NCBI RefSeq assembly: GCF_963676325.1
Contig: NZ_OY781099.1
Span: forward strand, 3,348,001-3,412,000
From: an uncultured Bacteroides sp.
Lineage (GTDB): Bacteria; Bacteroidota; Bacteroidia; Bacteroidales; Bacteroidaceae
Length of the DNA: 64,000 nt
Reading direction: 5' to 3'
In this document: piece by piece, positions 1 to 9,305 of the stretch
Layout: each line of letters opens with the position of its first letter
How positions within the stretch are numbered: position 1 is the first letter of the stretch
Translations under genes and position numbers: made by a program
The notes under the pieces: generated by a model
Told to the model about the DNA's origin: nothing
Seen by the model: the letters and a program-made list of their open reading frames with translations, nothing else
The model's database searches: none

Positions 1-200
1 AAATTGTTTGAAAAAAGGCACTTTTATAAGGCCTAAATGCTCCCATTTAAAGAAAATTTCCATTGCTTATTTTATCATTTATTGAGGCATAAAAATCCGG
101 GGACTATTCTTCACAAAGAAAGCACCTATTAATGAATAACATATAAAATAATGCTATTATATAATTAATAGTCAGACTATCTCACAAAAAAGAATCAAAC

Positions 201-237
201 AAAAAATTGGGCGAAACCTATAAAAGTTTCGCCCAAT
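201..237 (-). terminator. Rho-independent terminator of the first SusCD operon
   Basis: A perfect 12 bp stem (ATTGGGCGAAAC at 206-217, GTTTCGCCCAAT at 226-237) has an 8-base loop. On the minus strand it is followed directly by a run of T (201-206 as A on the plus strand). It sits about 40 bases past the stop codon of the lipoprotein gene. The rest of 1-200 shows no gene or clear element. Confidence 0.88.
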
Positions 238-275
238 ATATAAATCATAATCTGTTAAGATTTACCTAATGTAAA

Positions 276-1115
276 TTATTTAACTTTAAAGCACCAGTAC
301 CAACAAGTACTCCAAGCACCGCCAGCTGCACTTTCAGGACAAGCTAAATACAAATGAGTAGCATCCAATTTAGTAATATCATATTCATTAACTATTGCGT
401 TTGATTGGTTAGGTTGAATACCCATAAGGACATTTACACTTTTAGTATAGAACTTACCTATGCCCCATACATTACCATCAGCACCAGTTGTCTTTTTAGA
501 CATATCAAAAGAGAATGAACCTGAAGTTCCATCACTTTTTGTTAGCTTCATACCCTTAAGAGAGAATGTCATAGATCCATTCTTACCATCTCCAGGAAAA
601 CCTTTTTCTACAGCTCCCTTTTCGATAGCGTCCAAGTTATTGCTCCACCAACCAGGAGTAGTGTTACTTAAGTAACCACCATTACCCCAAGGAGTACCCA
701 TATCACCATCCCAAACCCAGGTTTTTGTGCCATTATCGCCACAGAACAAAGCATATTCTGGTGCTACATCATACAATTTATCTACATGAACAGTTATTTT
801 TTTTGTAATGATGGTTCCATCCGGATTCATACCACTATACACGATATCATTATCACCAACCATCATCACCTTTACAGTTCCTTTGGTATCAGTTAAGGTA
901 CCAAAACCATAATCCCAAGAAGAAAGGCAAGGATTACCTTCACTATTCAATTCGATATAATTCGATTTTACACCGTCTTTAACCACTGGTATCGCCGAAA
1001 TTTTCAACTGATCAGCAGTAATAGCTCCGGTCATTGTATCACGGTCTTCAATGGGGTCACAAGCAACTAACATTGCAGCTCCCACCAACATTGAAAATAT
1101 AATTGACTTTTTCAT
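276..1115 (-). CDS. Surface lipoprotein of a SusCD operon, putative glycan-binding protein
   Basis: Probable outer-membrane lipoprotein, third gene of a SusC-SusD operon. The start is taken at the MKK methionine (1115), four codons inside the longest frame, because it gives a clean signal peptide ending in a lipobox (LVAC, then DP). The mature part of about 260 residues is rich in Gly, Asn, Trp and Asp, with an aromatic-rich middle (WVWDGDMGTPWGNGG) and a C-terminus rich in Trp and Cys. Its position directly after SusD and before a strong terminator is where Bacteroides operons usually encode SusE/SusF-type or other surface glycan-binding proteins. I do not recognise a named family. The binding role is inferred from position, the lipobox and the aromatic content; no catalytic motif is visible. 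Confidence 0.7.
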   Translation of the reverse strand: MKKSIIFSMLVGAAMLVACDPIEDRDTMTGAITADQLKISAIPVVKDGVKSNYIELNSEGNPCLSSWDYGFGTLTDTKGTVKVMMVGDNDIVYSGMNPDGTIITKKITVHVDKLYDVAPEYALFCGDNGTKTWVWDGDMGTPWGNGGYLSNTTPGWWSNNLDAIEKGAVEKGFPGDGKNGSMTFSLKGMKLTKSDGTSGSFSFDMSKKTTGADGNVWGIGKFYTKSVNVLMGIQPNQSNAIVNEYDITKLDATHLYLACPESAAGGAWSTCWYWCFKVK

Positions 1116-1144
1116 TCTTATTACCATTTTAATAATTTATATTA

Positions 1145-2866
1145 TTAGTTATTCCAACTAGAGTAGTTAGCCGATGCATCCCAACCTGGGTTCTGCTTCA
1201 AAGCACCATTAGACAAATCGATCTCTGTTTTTGGAATCGGGAAGAATCCTCTTGTGGCTTTATAACGAGCTACATATCCTGCACCCTGATCTTTCATTGT
1301 AGTTGCCTGACCTTTATTCCAAATACTCTGACCAACTTGCTTAGCTAAAGCAGTTTCAGCATCATGCCAACGGCGAATATCACCCCAACGAAGACCCTCA
1401 AAAGCTAATTCAAAACGACGTTCCTTTTTCAAAGCATCAAGAGAATAACTAACAGAAGGAAGATGTACACGAGCACGAACCTTATTCATACCATCAGCTG
1501 TACCTGTTAACTCTGATTGCATTAACAAAACATCCGCAAAACGAATCAATGTTAAATCCTGAGCACTAGATACCTGGAAGTGTCCCATAGAAGTTCCATC
1601 ACCATAGTAATCAGATGTAGAACAGAAGCTAGGATAATCTTTATCACCTACGATTGCACGAGTTGCAACAATTTTAGATTGCCACAAGCCAGTTTCTTCC
1701 ATCTGAGCATCACGACCATATTGGAAATTATCTTTTACTTGATAAATAGAACCTTTACGACGGATAGTATCATTTGGTTCTTCTGTTTTCCAGTCATTCC
1801 ATAAATTGGCAGCTACAGGACCTTGTCCCCAACCTTGTCCAATTGGATAAGTACCATTCAATCCATAATCAGTACTTTGATCACGAATACCAAAGTATAG
1901 CGCATATTGATTAGAGAAACCAAGTTTATCACCAACCCAAGCTGATTGATAACAGAACTTAAGAGCAAAAACCTGTTCAGGATTTTCACCATCTTTCAAC
2001 CAAGTTGGAGCATCAGCCTGGTAAGTTGAGTTTTTCTTTGTAACAGAATTTGTATATGGCCACAAGCTACGGAAGTCAGGTGCAAGACTATGTCCTGAAT
2101 TAGTAATACAATCATTCAATTTAGTTACAACATAATTTTTATCCAATTTAGTACCATCTGTTAATGGAAGTGCATCTTTCTGATAGAAACCTGTGTAGAA
2201 CAAATAAACACGAGCTAATAATGCTTCTGCAGCCCAACGGGTAGCTGTACCAGATTCTACTTCATTCCATTTACTATCAGGCATAATTTCAACAGCTTGT
2301 TTTAAATCAGAAGCGATGTGTGCATAGATTGAATCAGCAGGCATCTGTACAGGAGCTGTCTGAGCTGCTGCAACATTTTCAGGAGCTGTAGAAATCAAAG
2401 GTACATTTTCAAACATCTGAGTCAACTCAAAATAGAAATAAGAGCGCAAGAATAGAGCTTCACCCTTCTTTTGATTTCTAACTTTTTCATTAGCCACATT
2501 ATTGAGATTAGCCAATGCCATATTTGCACGGTTAATACCCTGATAACGTGCAGACCAGAAATCTGCAAAAAGAGAAGCACCATTATACATTATGTGGTCC
2601 GAAGCCTGAGCATCTTTGTCATTTTCACCACCACCACCATAACAGTCATCAGATGCCACTTGTGCAATATAGAAATAAGTCTTATTCACACCCTTTTGAA
2701 CAGCAATATTCATAGTTGCATAAATTGCCGTAATCATCTGGGTGGCATCGGTTTCATTCACAGGGAAGTTCATTGAATTCTTCTGTGTTAAGTTCTCTGT
2801 CGCCAAGAAGTCATCACAACTGGCAAACATGAGAGCTGCTACTACTAAGTATATTAATTTCTTCAT
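1145..2866 (-). CDS. SusD/RagB family outer-membrane lipoprotein
   Basis: SusD-like nutrient-binding lipoprotein that caps its SusC partner at the cell surface and presents glycan fragments for import. The 573-residue protein starts with a signal peptide and lipobox (FASC, then DD). It shows the RagB/SusD pattern: an N-terminal helical region with TPR-like segments (for example ALFLRSYFYFELTQMF), a WAAEALLARVYLFYTG segment, and the conserved C-terminus ending in ERRFELAFEGLRWGDIRRW followed by FFPIPKTEIDLS. Length fits the family. The SusC stop is 11 bases upstream and the lipoprotein gene follows after 29 bases, so the three are one operon. The likely ligand is a mannan-type glycan, inferred from the regulon shared with GH5 and GH27 genes nearby. 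Confidence 0.95.
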   Translation of the reverse strand: MKKLIYLVVAALMFASCDDFLATENLTQKNSMNFPVNETDATQMITAIYATMNIAVQKGVNKTYFYIAQVASDDCYGGGGENDKDAQASDHIMYNGASLFADFWSARYQGINRANMALANLNNVANEKVRNQKKGEALFLRSYFYFELTQMFENVPLISTAPENVAAAQTAPVQMPADSIYAHIASDLKQAVEIMPDSKWNEVESGTATRWAAEALLARVYLFYTGFYQKDALPLTDGTKLDKNYVVTKLNDCITNSGHSLAPDFRSLWPYTNSVTKKNSTYQADAPTWLKDGENPEQVFALKFCYQSAWVGDKLGFSNQYALYFGIRDQSTDYGLNGTYPIGQGWGQGPVAANLWNDWKTEEPNDTIRRKGSIYQVKDNFQYGRDAQMEETGLWQSKIVATRAIVGDKDYPSFCSTSDYYGDGTSMGHFQVSSAQDLTLIRFADVLLMQSELTGTADGMNKVRARVHLPSVSYSLDALKKERRFELAFEGLRWGDIRRWHDAETALAKQVGQSIWNKGQATTMKDQGAGYVARYKATRGFFPIPKTEIDLSNGALKQNPGWDASANYSSWNN

Positions 2867-2877
2867 GTTATTAACTA

Positions 2878-5800
2878 TTAAAATTTAAGATTAGCACCTA
2901 CCAAGAATGTTCTAGGACTTGGATAGAAACCTAAATCGACTCCTGATACCCATGAACGGTCATTTCCATAACCAATTTCCGGATCCATTCCTGAGTAACC
3001 AGTAAAGGTGTAAAGATTCTGAACTGTAAAATACAGACGAGCCTGTTGAAGTGGTAACTTAGAGAAAAGCTTTTTGAAATCATAACCAATGGTTACGTTT
3101 TGGATTTTCAGATAATCACCATTTTCAATATAGATATCAGAAATATTCTGCCAGTTAGTATGAGAACCTGAAGTTAAACGAGGCAACTTATTAGAAGTTC
3201 CTTCACCTGTCCAAACACCAAATATATCAGTTGTGAAATTTTCATTCTTTCCCGATGCAAATGAACGATATGATTTAGCTATTTGTTGGCCAAATGCACC
3301 AGAAGCAGCTAGATTAAAATCAAAGCCCTTATAGCTAAAATTAAGTCCTAAACCTAGTGTATAATCAGGATGAGGGTTACCAATCATTGTTCTGTCATTA
3401 TCATCAATCACACCATCTTTATTATAATCGGTAAAGATAACATCACCAGGTTGTGCTCCAGCCAATACACCTTTTCCTGCATCTTTATAAGCTTTTATCT
3501 GATCATAATTCTGGAAGATACCATCTGTTTTATATCCATAAAAATAGCCAATAGGCATACCTACCTGAGCACGGTACATTTCATCTGTTCCCTGACTCAA
3601 AACGTTTGCATCACCATGGATAATTCCCTCAGCATTAGCAATACGGGTTACCTCATTACTATTCTTTGAGAGATTAAGATTAATACCATATTTAAAATCT
3701 TTACCAACTTTATCATTCCAGTTCAACGCTAATTCAAAACCTTGGTTTCTAATATCACCACCATTAATATATGGAGCTGTTAAACCATAAGTAGAAAGAA
3801 TAGGAGCTTGAACTAACCAGTTTTTAGTAGTCTTTCTATACCAGTCAAAAGCAACACCTAAACGAGAATCAAAGAAACGTGCATCAAGACCTAAGTCAAG
3901 CTGTTCTGAAGTTTCCCAGGTAACATCAGGATTTTTAAGAATATTAGCATAACCACCTGTTGTTTGAGAAGCTTTGTCTTTACCGAAATAATAACCATTG
4001 GTTACATCAAAAGCAAAAGTCGTTAAATACTGGTAGCCACTAATATTACAGTTACCATTCTGTCCCCAGCTTCCACGAAGTTTCAAGAAATCCATCCAGC
4101 TTTTTGTAGACTCCATCCAAGGTTCACTAGTCATTACCCAACCAACAGATGCTGAAGGGAAGTAACCCCACTGTTTGCCTGGAGCAAAGTTTGAAGAACC
4201 ATCGGCACGTAATGTAAATGAAGCCATGTATTTTTCGTTGTAATCATAGTTAGCACGACCAAAGAAAGAAGCTAAAGTACCTTCGCCCCAAGGACTGCTG
4301 CCAGCTGTAATCTGATCTAATGCAGTAGGTTTAGTATTGTCTACATATGCATTTTTCCAGGATCCAAGGAATAAAGTATTTTTTCCTGAAGCACTAACAT
4401 TATCTCCCAATCCCCATCTTTCAGCCGATTGACCAATCATCATGTCAACTGTATGATGATTTACGGTTAGCTTATAAGCCAATGTATTATCTAATGTCCA
4501 GGAAGCACCTAAACCAGCATTCTGACTAACAGATTCAGTTGTTGTCTCATTTGTTGAGCTTAGTTTCTTTATTCTATCATATGAACGATAAGTATTAGCA
4601 CTCATCTTATATCCAAATTGAGATTTGAAAATCAAATTCTTAATTGGCTGAATTTGTAAATATGCACTAGCCTGTAGATTATGACTCTTTGAAAGATTCA
4701 AGCCTTGAGAAGAAAGAGCTGTGTTTGCAATTGGATTTGCTGCACTAGCATCATAATTCCATCCATTTCTTTGTTTTGCGTAATAGTCATAATAATCACC
4801 ATTTTCATCATAAACAGGCATTAATGGATTAGCTGTTAATAAGCTATGAATTGAGTTCCAATAAATATTACCTGTAGAAACACCAGCCTTAGTACTATAA
4901 GAATAGTTTAAAGTTTCGCCAATCTTAATAGCATCAAAATCTTTAACTTTCAAAAGAACATGATCTGAATTAATACGAGCTGTATAACGTCCGTAATCAG
5001 ATTCAACTGGTTTTCCAAAAATACCTTCCTGAGAAGCATAAGAAAATCCTAAAGAGAATTTTGAAACTTCGTTACCACCAGTCAGGTTTATAGCATGATT
5101 CTCTACCGGAGCAGCCTTATTATAAGATTCGTTCATCCAGTTTGTTCCGTTCCAAGTACCGTCAGTAATAGACTGATACAAAGCAGAAGGAAGTAATTTT
5201 GACCAGTTATTTGCAGGATTACCTTCATTATAGTTTATCATATCCTCAACAGCCATATATTCCTTAGCAGTTAATAAGTCCGGCATTTTATATGCATACT
5301 GTGAACCATAGTAACCATCATATGAAACGGAAACTTTGCCAACCTTACCTTGCTTTGTTGTTACCAGAATTACACCATTAGCTGCACGTGCGCCATAAAT
5401 AGCAGCAGAAGCAGCATCCTTTAAGACATCAATAGATTCGATATCTGAAGGGTTTAAGTTATCAATACTACCACCAGCTACACCATCTATAACATATAGA
5501 GGAGCTGAAGAGCCAACAGTACCTAAACCACGAACTGTTACTTTAAAGCCTTCACCTGGCTGACCCGAACTTTGAGTAATGTTTACCCCTGGAGTCTGAC
5601 TCTGTAAAGCTGTAAGAGCACTCGTTGTACTCAGCTTCTGAAGATCGTCACCCTTAACCTGAACGGTAGCACCAGTTAACAACTTCTTCTTTTGAACACC
5701 GTAACCAACAACAACCACCTCATCAAGTAATTCAGAATTTTCTTCTATAACTACATTGACAATCTTTTGATCACTTTTCAAACGAATTTCTTTGGATTTG

Positions 5801-6030
5801 TAACCCACACTAGAAACAACCAGCACAGCATCCTTAGTGGAAATATTCAGAGAGAATTTTCCATCTATGTCTGTTATGGTTCCATTTGTGGTTCCTTTCA
5901 CTAGAACATTTACGCCAGGCATACTGGAGCCATCCTTACTATCGGTAACCGTACCGGTAATTCGCCCTTGCTGCGCCATGACATGACAACTCATTACAAG
6001 CGCCACTAAAAACAAAATGATGTTTTTCAT
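2878..6030 (-). CDS. SusC/RagA family TonB-dependent outer-membrane transporter
   Basis: TonB-dependent glycan importer of 1050 residues, forming the barrel under the SusD lid. In order: signal peptide (ends VMAQ), a carboxypeptidase-regulatory-like beta-sandwich (about 22-95, GSSMPGVNVLVKGTTNG), a TonB-box-like stretch (LDEVVVVGYG), a plug domain with PLYVIDGVAGG and the SusC signature IDVLKDAASAAIYGARAANG, then a long beta-barrel ending in a family-typical aromatic strand (FLVGANLKF). It is the first gene of the SusC-SusD-lipoprotein operon. The promoter and a shared operator lie just upstream (6062-6126). No SusR, ECF sigma or HTCS gene is adjacent, so the regulator is probably encoded elsewhere. 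Confidence 0.97.
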   Translation of the reverse strand: MKNIILFLVALVMSCHVMAQQGRITGTVTDSKDGSSMPGVNVLVKGTTNGTITDIDGKFSLNISTKDAVLVVSSVGYKSKEIRLKSDQKIVNVVIEENSELLDEVVVVGYGVQKKKLLTGATVQVKGDDLQKLSTTSALTALQSQTPGVNITQSSGQPGEGFKVTVRGLGTVGSSAPLYVIDGVAGGSIDNLNPSDIESIDVLKDAASAAIYGARAANGVILVTTKQGKVGKVSVSYDGYYGSQYAYKMPDLLTAKEYMAVEDMINYNEGNPANNWSKLLPSALYQSITDGTWNGTNWMNESYNKAAPVENHAINLTGGNEVSKFSLGFSYASQEGIFGKPVESDYGRYTARINSDHVLLKVKDFDAIKIGETLNYSYSTKAGVSTGNIYWNSIHSLLTANPLMPVYDENGDYYDYYAKQRNGWNYDASAANPIANTALSSQGLNLSKSHNLQASAYLQIQPIKNLIFKSQFGYKMSANTYRSYDRIKKLSSTNETTTESVSQNAGLGASWTLDNTLAYKLTVNHHTVDMMIGQSAERWGLGDNVSASGKNTLFLGSWKNAYVDNTKPTALDQITAGSSPWGEGTLASFFGRANYDYNEKYMASFTLRADGSSNFAPGKQWGYFPSASVGWVMTSEPWMESTKSWMDFLKLRGSWGQNGNCNISGYQYLTTFAFDVTNGYYFGKDKASQTTGGYANILKNPDVTWETSEQLDLGLDARFFDSRLGVAFDWYRKTTKNWLVQAPILSTYGLTAPYINGGDIRNQGFELALNWNDKVGKDFKYGINLNLSKNSNEVTRIANAEGIIHGDANVLSQGTDEMYRAQVGMPIGYFYGYKTDGIFQNYDQIKAYKDAGKGVLAGAQPGDVIFTDYNKDGVIDDNDRTMIGNPHPDYTLGLGLNFSYKGFDFNLAASGAFGQQIAKSYRSFASGKNENFTTDIFGVWTGEGTSNKLPRLTSGSHTNWQNISDIYIENGDYLKIQNVTIGYDFKKLFSKLPLQQARLYFTVQNLYTFTGYSGMDPEIGYGNDRSWVSGVDLGFYPSPRTFLVGANLKF

Positions 6031-6061
6031 AACTAATAATTAGATTTATAATATATGAACA

Positions 6062-6093
6062 CAAAAGTATTTGTTATACATATTCATAACAAA
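6062..6093 (-). promoter_or_regulatory. Bacteroides-type promoter of the first susC operon
   Basis: On the minus strand a TTTG (6090-6093) and a TACTTTTG (6062-6069) are separated by 20 bp. This matches the Bacteroides sigma-ABfr pattern TTTG-N20-TAnnTTTG. It lies 31 bases before the susC start codon. The rest of the gap 6127-6325 shows no gene. Confidence 0.8.
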
Positions 6094-6099
6094 TGCAAT

Positions 6100-6126
6100 T
6101 TTATCTTTAAACAATACTATTTTATC
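6100..6126 (-). promoter_or_regulatory. Regulon A operator before susC
   Basis: On the plus strand it reads as TTTATCT-N6-AATACWATTYTADC. The same 27 bp element lies at 9068-9094 (GH5) and 19114-19140 (GH27). Each begins 31 bp from the -7 box. Here it also contains two copies of ATTTTATCT (6098 and 6119) exactly 21 bp apart, two helical turns, as expected for AraC-type or HTCS dimer sites. Confidence 0.7.
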
Positions 6127-6325
6127 TGTTTGCTTATTTTTGAAGTTTCTTAGAATGATTTCAACTTTAGTTTTTCTTTTATCATTAAAGATAAAGCTCT
6201 AAGTTTCATTATATGATAACATTCTTGCCTAAGAACGGATGCAAAATTAAAGTATTAACGAGATGACAAGGCTACACAATGTTTCCAATAAGGTATGTAT
6301 ATGTTTCATTACATGAATTCATAAG

Positions 6326-6347
6326 AGCATTATTATATAATAATGCT
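6326..6347. repeat. 22 bp perfect AT-rich palindrome
   Basis: The arm AGCATTATTAT is followed at once by its exact reverse complement. It begins 13 bases after the stop codon of the esterase gene. No run of T follows on the minus strand, so it is at best a weak terminator or an mRNA 3' end hairpin. Confidence 0.45.
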
Positions 6348-6359
6348 ATCATCCCTTAC

Positions 6360-7640
6360 TTATTTCATGTGCTTTTTAAAGAAATCCATACGAATATTCC
6401 ACCATGTGGGCGGCACATCGTGTCCGTATGTAGGATTAATATGATATTCCTTTTCTGAACTGATACGATTATAACCTGAAAAGTTTGTATGAGGGGGACA
6501 AACTTCATCCTGAAGACCGGATGCCATTATAACCGGACACTTAATCCATCCAGCTAAGTTCTTGATATCAAAATAGGATAGTATTTCATATAGCTGCGCT
6601 TCCGTCATTGATGGTTGCTTTGCCCATGCAGCCTTAACCTTATCTCCCGGCCAGTGAACAATTTTAAAATAATCGGGATAATCAGAAAGGAATGGAATGA
6701 AAGGAGCAGCTGCAGCAATACGATGATCGAGTGCACATGCAGCAAGCGTAAATGCGCCACCCTGGCTGCCTCCTTCTGCGAATATATTTTTTGTGTTTAC
6801 CTCTGGTCGAGATGTTATAAAATCAATGGCACGTACCAAATCCATAAAAGCGCCACGGTAATAATAGTCTTCTTTTGACTGAAGACCGTAAGTAATCCAA
6901 TCTCCATAGATATTAGTTGGCTGTTGCAGACCTTGTCCGCGGACAGATAATACAAATTCCACAAAACCTGAATTATCGTTGGGCTTTGGTGACCACGGTT
7001 TTGAGCCATATCCCATATAGCTGATTATTGCCGGATATTTTCCTTTCTTTACCGGAGTACAATAGAATCCTGAGATTTCAACACCTCCAAAAGATTTCAT
7101 GCTTACCTTATATAACCTACGCACATTAGTTGAAGAATCGGGAATCAGAGTGAGCTTATACTCTGGAGCTACTTTGGCCAGTTCAGCTAAACTTTCGTCC
7201 CAGAATTTTCTAAAATCACTTTTATTATCTGGTAAAGAAACTATATTCTCTGGTTCGTAGCCAATATTGAATTTCTTTACTTCTTTACTAATGCCATTAT
7301 TTTCCTGAAGCACTGTACACCTATAAAATCCGGGAGCCGGAGCAACAAAAGAGAAATCGACCTGTGTGGAATCTTCCTTATTCAACATTACAGATTGTGC
7401 AAACTGGTAGACCTGCTTATAATCATCAGTAGTTACCCTCAAGCTAATTGTGGAAGATGTTTTTTCATTATTTTGATTCTTTACCACCACCTGTATCCGA
7501 GGATTTTCAGGACTATAGAAAACCCAATCATTTGTCTGCTTAACACGACAAACGAATGTGCTTTCTTTCTCATTTGTCTGTGCAGACATTGAAAGTGAAA
7601 AGCAACATGCAATAATTAAACTAATCAGACTTATTCTCAT
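6360..7640 (-). CDS. Acetyl esterase, CE7/AXE1 family, secreted
   Basis: Acetyl xylan esterase/cephalosporin C deacetylase family (AXE1, CE7), expected to remove O-acetyl groups from hemicellulose or its oligosaccharides. The start is placed at MRISLISL (7640), which begins a signal peptide ending SMSAQ; the longest frame adds 13 residues. An N-terminal beta-sandwich of about 120 residues precedes the alpha/beta-hydrolase. The triad is visible: Ser in GGSQGG (about 291), Asp in GLQDEVCPP (about 378), His in YGHDVPP (about 407). It is the second gene of an operon with GH5 mannanase, 51 bases downstream of it, which suggests deacetylation of mannan. The exact substrate cannot be read from sequence. 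Confidence 0.88.
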   Translation of the reverse strand: MRISLISLIIACCFSLSMSAQTNEKESTFVCRVKQTNDWVFYSPENPRIQVVVKNQNNEKTSSTISLRVTTDDYKQVYQFAQSVMLNKEDSTQVDFSFVAPAPGFYRCTVLQENNGISKEVKKFNIGYEPENIVSLPDNKSDFRKFWDESLAELAKVAPEYKLTLIPDSSTNVRRLYKVSMKSFGGVEISGFYCTPVKKGKYPAIISYMGYGSKPWSPKPNDNSGFVEFVLSVRGQGLQQPTNIYGDWITYGLQSKEDYYYRGAFMDLVRAIDFITSRPEVNTKNIFAEGGSQGGAFTLAACALDHRIAAAAPFIPFLSDYPDYFKIVHWPGDKVKAAWAKQPSMTEAQLYEILSYFDIKNLAGWIKCPVIMASGLQDEVCPPHTNFSGYNRISSEKEYHINPTYGHDVPPTWWNIRMDFFKKHMK

Positions 7641-7691
7641 TTTCTTATCTTTCAAAATTAGATTCATCCCTATTTTCAATTTTATAGCTAA

Positions 7692-8981
7692 TTATTTATT
7701 CCCTATTTTCTTATTAGCTTCCTTTATTATCTTCACTGTTGAATCAGAACTAAAAACGGAGTTTAGTCCTTGTTCCTCCTGAGCTGGATCGCCGCAATAA
7801 TCATCTCCCTTTTCCCAGTAAATATGATTTTTATTCTGCATTGCAAAGCCACCCCACCCCCAGAAATTACATCCTGCGAATAAACCTTTTGATTCTTTTT
7901 CCTTCGTAATCAAGTCAAACACAAACTTGTAATATGAATCACGCGCATTTGTTGCGCTCTCTTTCGAGAATTTAAAACCATCGCGTGGGAAGCCAAATTC
8001 TTCCATTACTAATGGCTTGTTATATTTCTTTGCAATTGCCAAATGCTCCAAAATATATTCCTTTGTATTCTCTTTAGCTGTTTGCAATTTCTCAGAAAGA
8101 TTGTCTTTATTCACCCATCCCCAGTTATAAGGCCATAAATGAACATTCATATAATCCACATTCTTTCCAGCATGTATGGTTTCAAATAATTTAATGTCAT
8201 CTTCACATCCGTGTTTACCTTCACTACCAGTAGATACAAGATGGTTCTTATCCAGACTTTTTATCTGAGCAGCCACATCTGCAATCCAACTAGCGAACGC
8301 TTGTTTATTATCGTCAGAAAAAGCACGTGGCTCATTTCCAATCTGCCAGGACATAATAGCCGGATCTTCTGTATACTTTTTACCTGTATAGCGATTTTTA
8401 CGGGTAATGATGTATTTTACATGATTACGAAATAAAGCTTTAGCGGAGTCTGATTTCTGGTATTGTTTTACATACGCCATATAAGCCGGCCATCCGTCTA
8501 TTGCAGGAACAGGTGCTTTACCGAATCCAGCCCATTGTAAATACAAAGAATATCCTCCCGACCATTCCCATGAATTATTCAGATAAAGAACAGCATACAT
8601 TTTACGTTTGCCCATTTCGGCCAATAAATAATCAAGTCCGGCTAAAATGGTATCATTATATACTCCGGGAGCTTTCTGAAGAGTTGGTTCTACTTTCGAT
8701 TTTATGCCATTTGAGCCATCAGCCCCAACCAATATTCGAAGATTATTAATGCCAATTGATTTTAGATAATCTAATTCCTTAATAAGACGTACCCTATTCC
8801 CGCCTTCTCCTTCGGATGCTAAAATGGCTCCGTACCAAAAATTAGTACCTATATAATAATAAGGTTTACCATTAAGTAAAAACCTGCCATTTTCAACACG
8901 AACAAACGAGGATTTACTTTGTGCAGAAACCGGAGAGATAAAACACAATAGAAAAAATAGAACAGATAAAATGTTTTTCAT
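7692..8981 (-). CDS. Secreted GH5 family beta-mannanase
   Basis: Glycoside hydrolase family 5, most like subfamily 7 (endo-1,4-beta-mannanase). The start is set at MKNILSVL (8981), which opens a signal peptide (ends PVSAQ). The longer frame from 9032 would run into the -7 promoter box at 9030-9037. The acid/base Glu is in WQIGNEPR (about 216) and the nucleophile Glu in VMEEFGFPRD (about 327). The GTNFWYG start and the NVHLWPYNWGW segment are typical of the mannanase subfamily. It leads an operon with the CE7 esterase. A Regulon A operator stands 87 bases upstream of the start, linking it to the first susC and to GH27. Confidence 0.93.
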   Translation of the reverse strand: MKNILSVLFFLLCFISPVSAQSKSSFVRVENGRFLLNGKPYYYIGTNFWYGAILASEGEGGNRVRLIKELDYLKSIGINNLRILVGADGSNGIKSKVEPTLQKAPGVYNDTILAGLDYLLAEMGKRKMYAVLYLNNSWEWSGGYSLYLQWAGFGKAPVPAIDGWPAYMAYVKQYQKSDSAKALFRNHVKYIITRKNRYTGKKYTEDPAIMSWQIGNEPRAFSDDNKQAFASWIADVAAQIKSLDKNHLVSTGSEGKHGCEDDIKLFETIHAGKNVDYMNVHLWPYNWGWVNKDNLSEKLQTAKENTKEYILEHLAIAKKYNKPLVMEEFGFPRDGFKFSKESATNARDSYYKFVFDLITKEKESKGLFAGCNFWGWGGFAMQNKNHIYWEKGDDYCGDPAQEEQGLNSVFSSDSTVKIIKEANKKIGNK

Positions 8982-9029
8982 AACTGCAATTAGATTTATT
9001 GTAACCAAGCAATAGACTTTATACAAACA

Positions 9030-9037
9030 CAAAAGTA
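9030..9037 (-). promoter_or_regulatory. -7 box of the GH5-esterase operon
   Basis: TACTTTTG on the minus strand, 48 bases before the chosen start codon. No good TTTG is seen 20 bp upstream. The Regulon A operator at 9068-9094 suggests activator dependence. Confidence 0.65.
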
Positions 9038-9067
9038 ATTCTTTTCTTTAATCACATTACACACTTA

Positions 9068-9094
9068 TTTATCTAAAAACAATACAATTTTAGC
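9068..9094 (-). promoter_or_regulatory. Regulon A operator before GH5
   Basis: A copy of TTTATCT-N6-AATACWATTYTADC in plus-strand reading, beginning 31 bp from the -7 box. Spacing is identical to the copies before susC (6100) and GH27 (19114). TTTATCT and TTTAGCA are 21 bp apart. Confidence 0.7.
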
Positions 9095-9237
9095 AGTAGG
9101 TTCAAAAAGAAGATAAGTTTGAATTATTATTTTGTGGTTTCTGCTTTCATTCAAAAAGAAGATTGGCAGGAAGTAACATTCGTAGTAATATATAATTAGG
9201 ATAAACTTTTTTGTGTTATAGAAACTAATATTAAAAC

Positions 9238-9280
9238 AAAAAAAACCGTCCAAACACTTATAAAACAGTATTTGAACGGT
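9238..9280 (-). terminator. Rho-independent terminator of the 160-residue gene
   Basis: ACCGTCCAAACAC (9245-9257) pairs with GTATTTGAACGGT (9268-9280) with only G-U exceptions. On the minus strand it is followed by a T run (9238-9245 as A). It lies 26 bases after the stop codon. Confidence 0.85.
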
Positions 9281-9305
9281 ACCTATATAAAAAAGTCAAA
9301 CCTAT

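Noticed and set aside
9065..9253. 62-codon open frame on the minus strand
   Set aside because: It lies over the Regulon A operator, runs into the terminator region and has a low-complexity Phe/Tyr-rich product. Not a gene.
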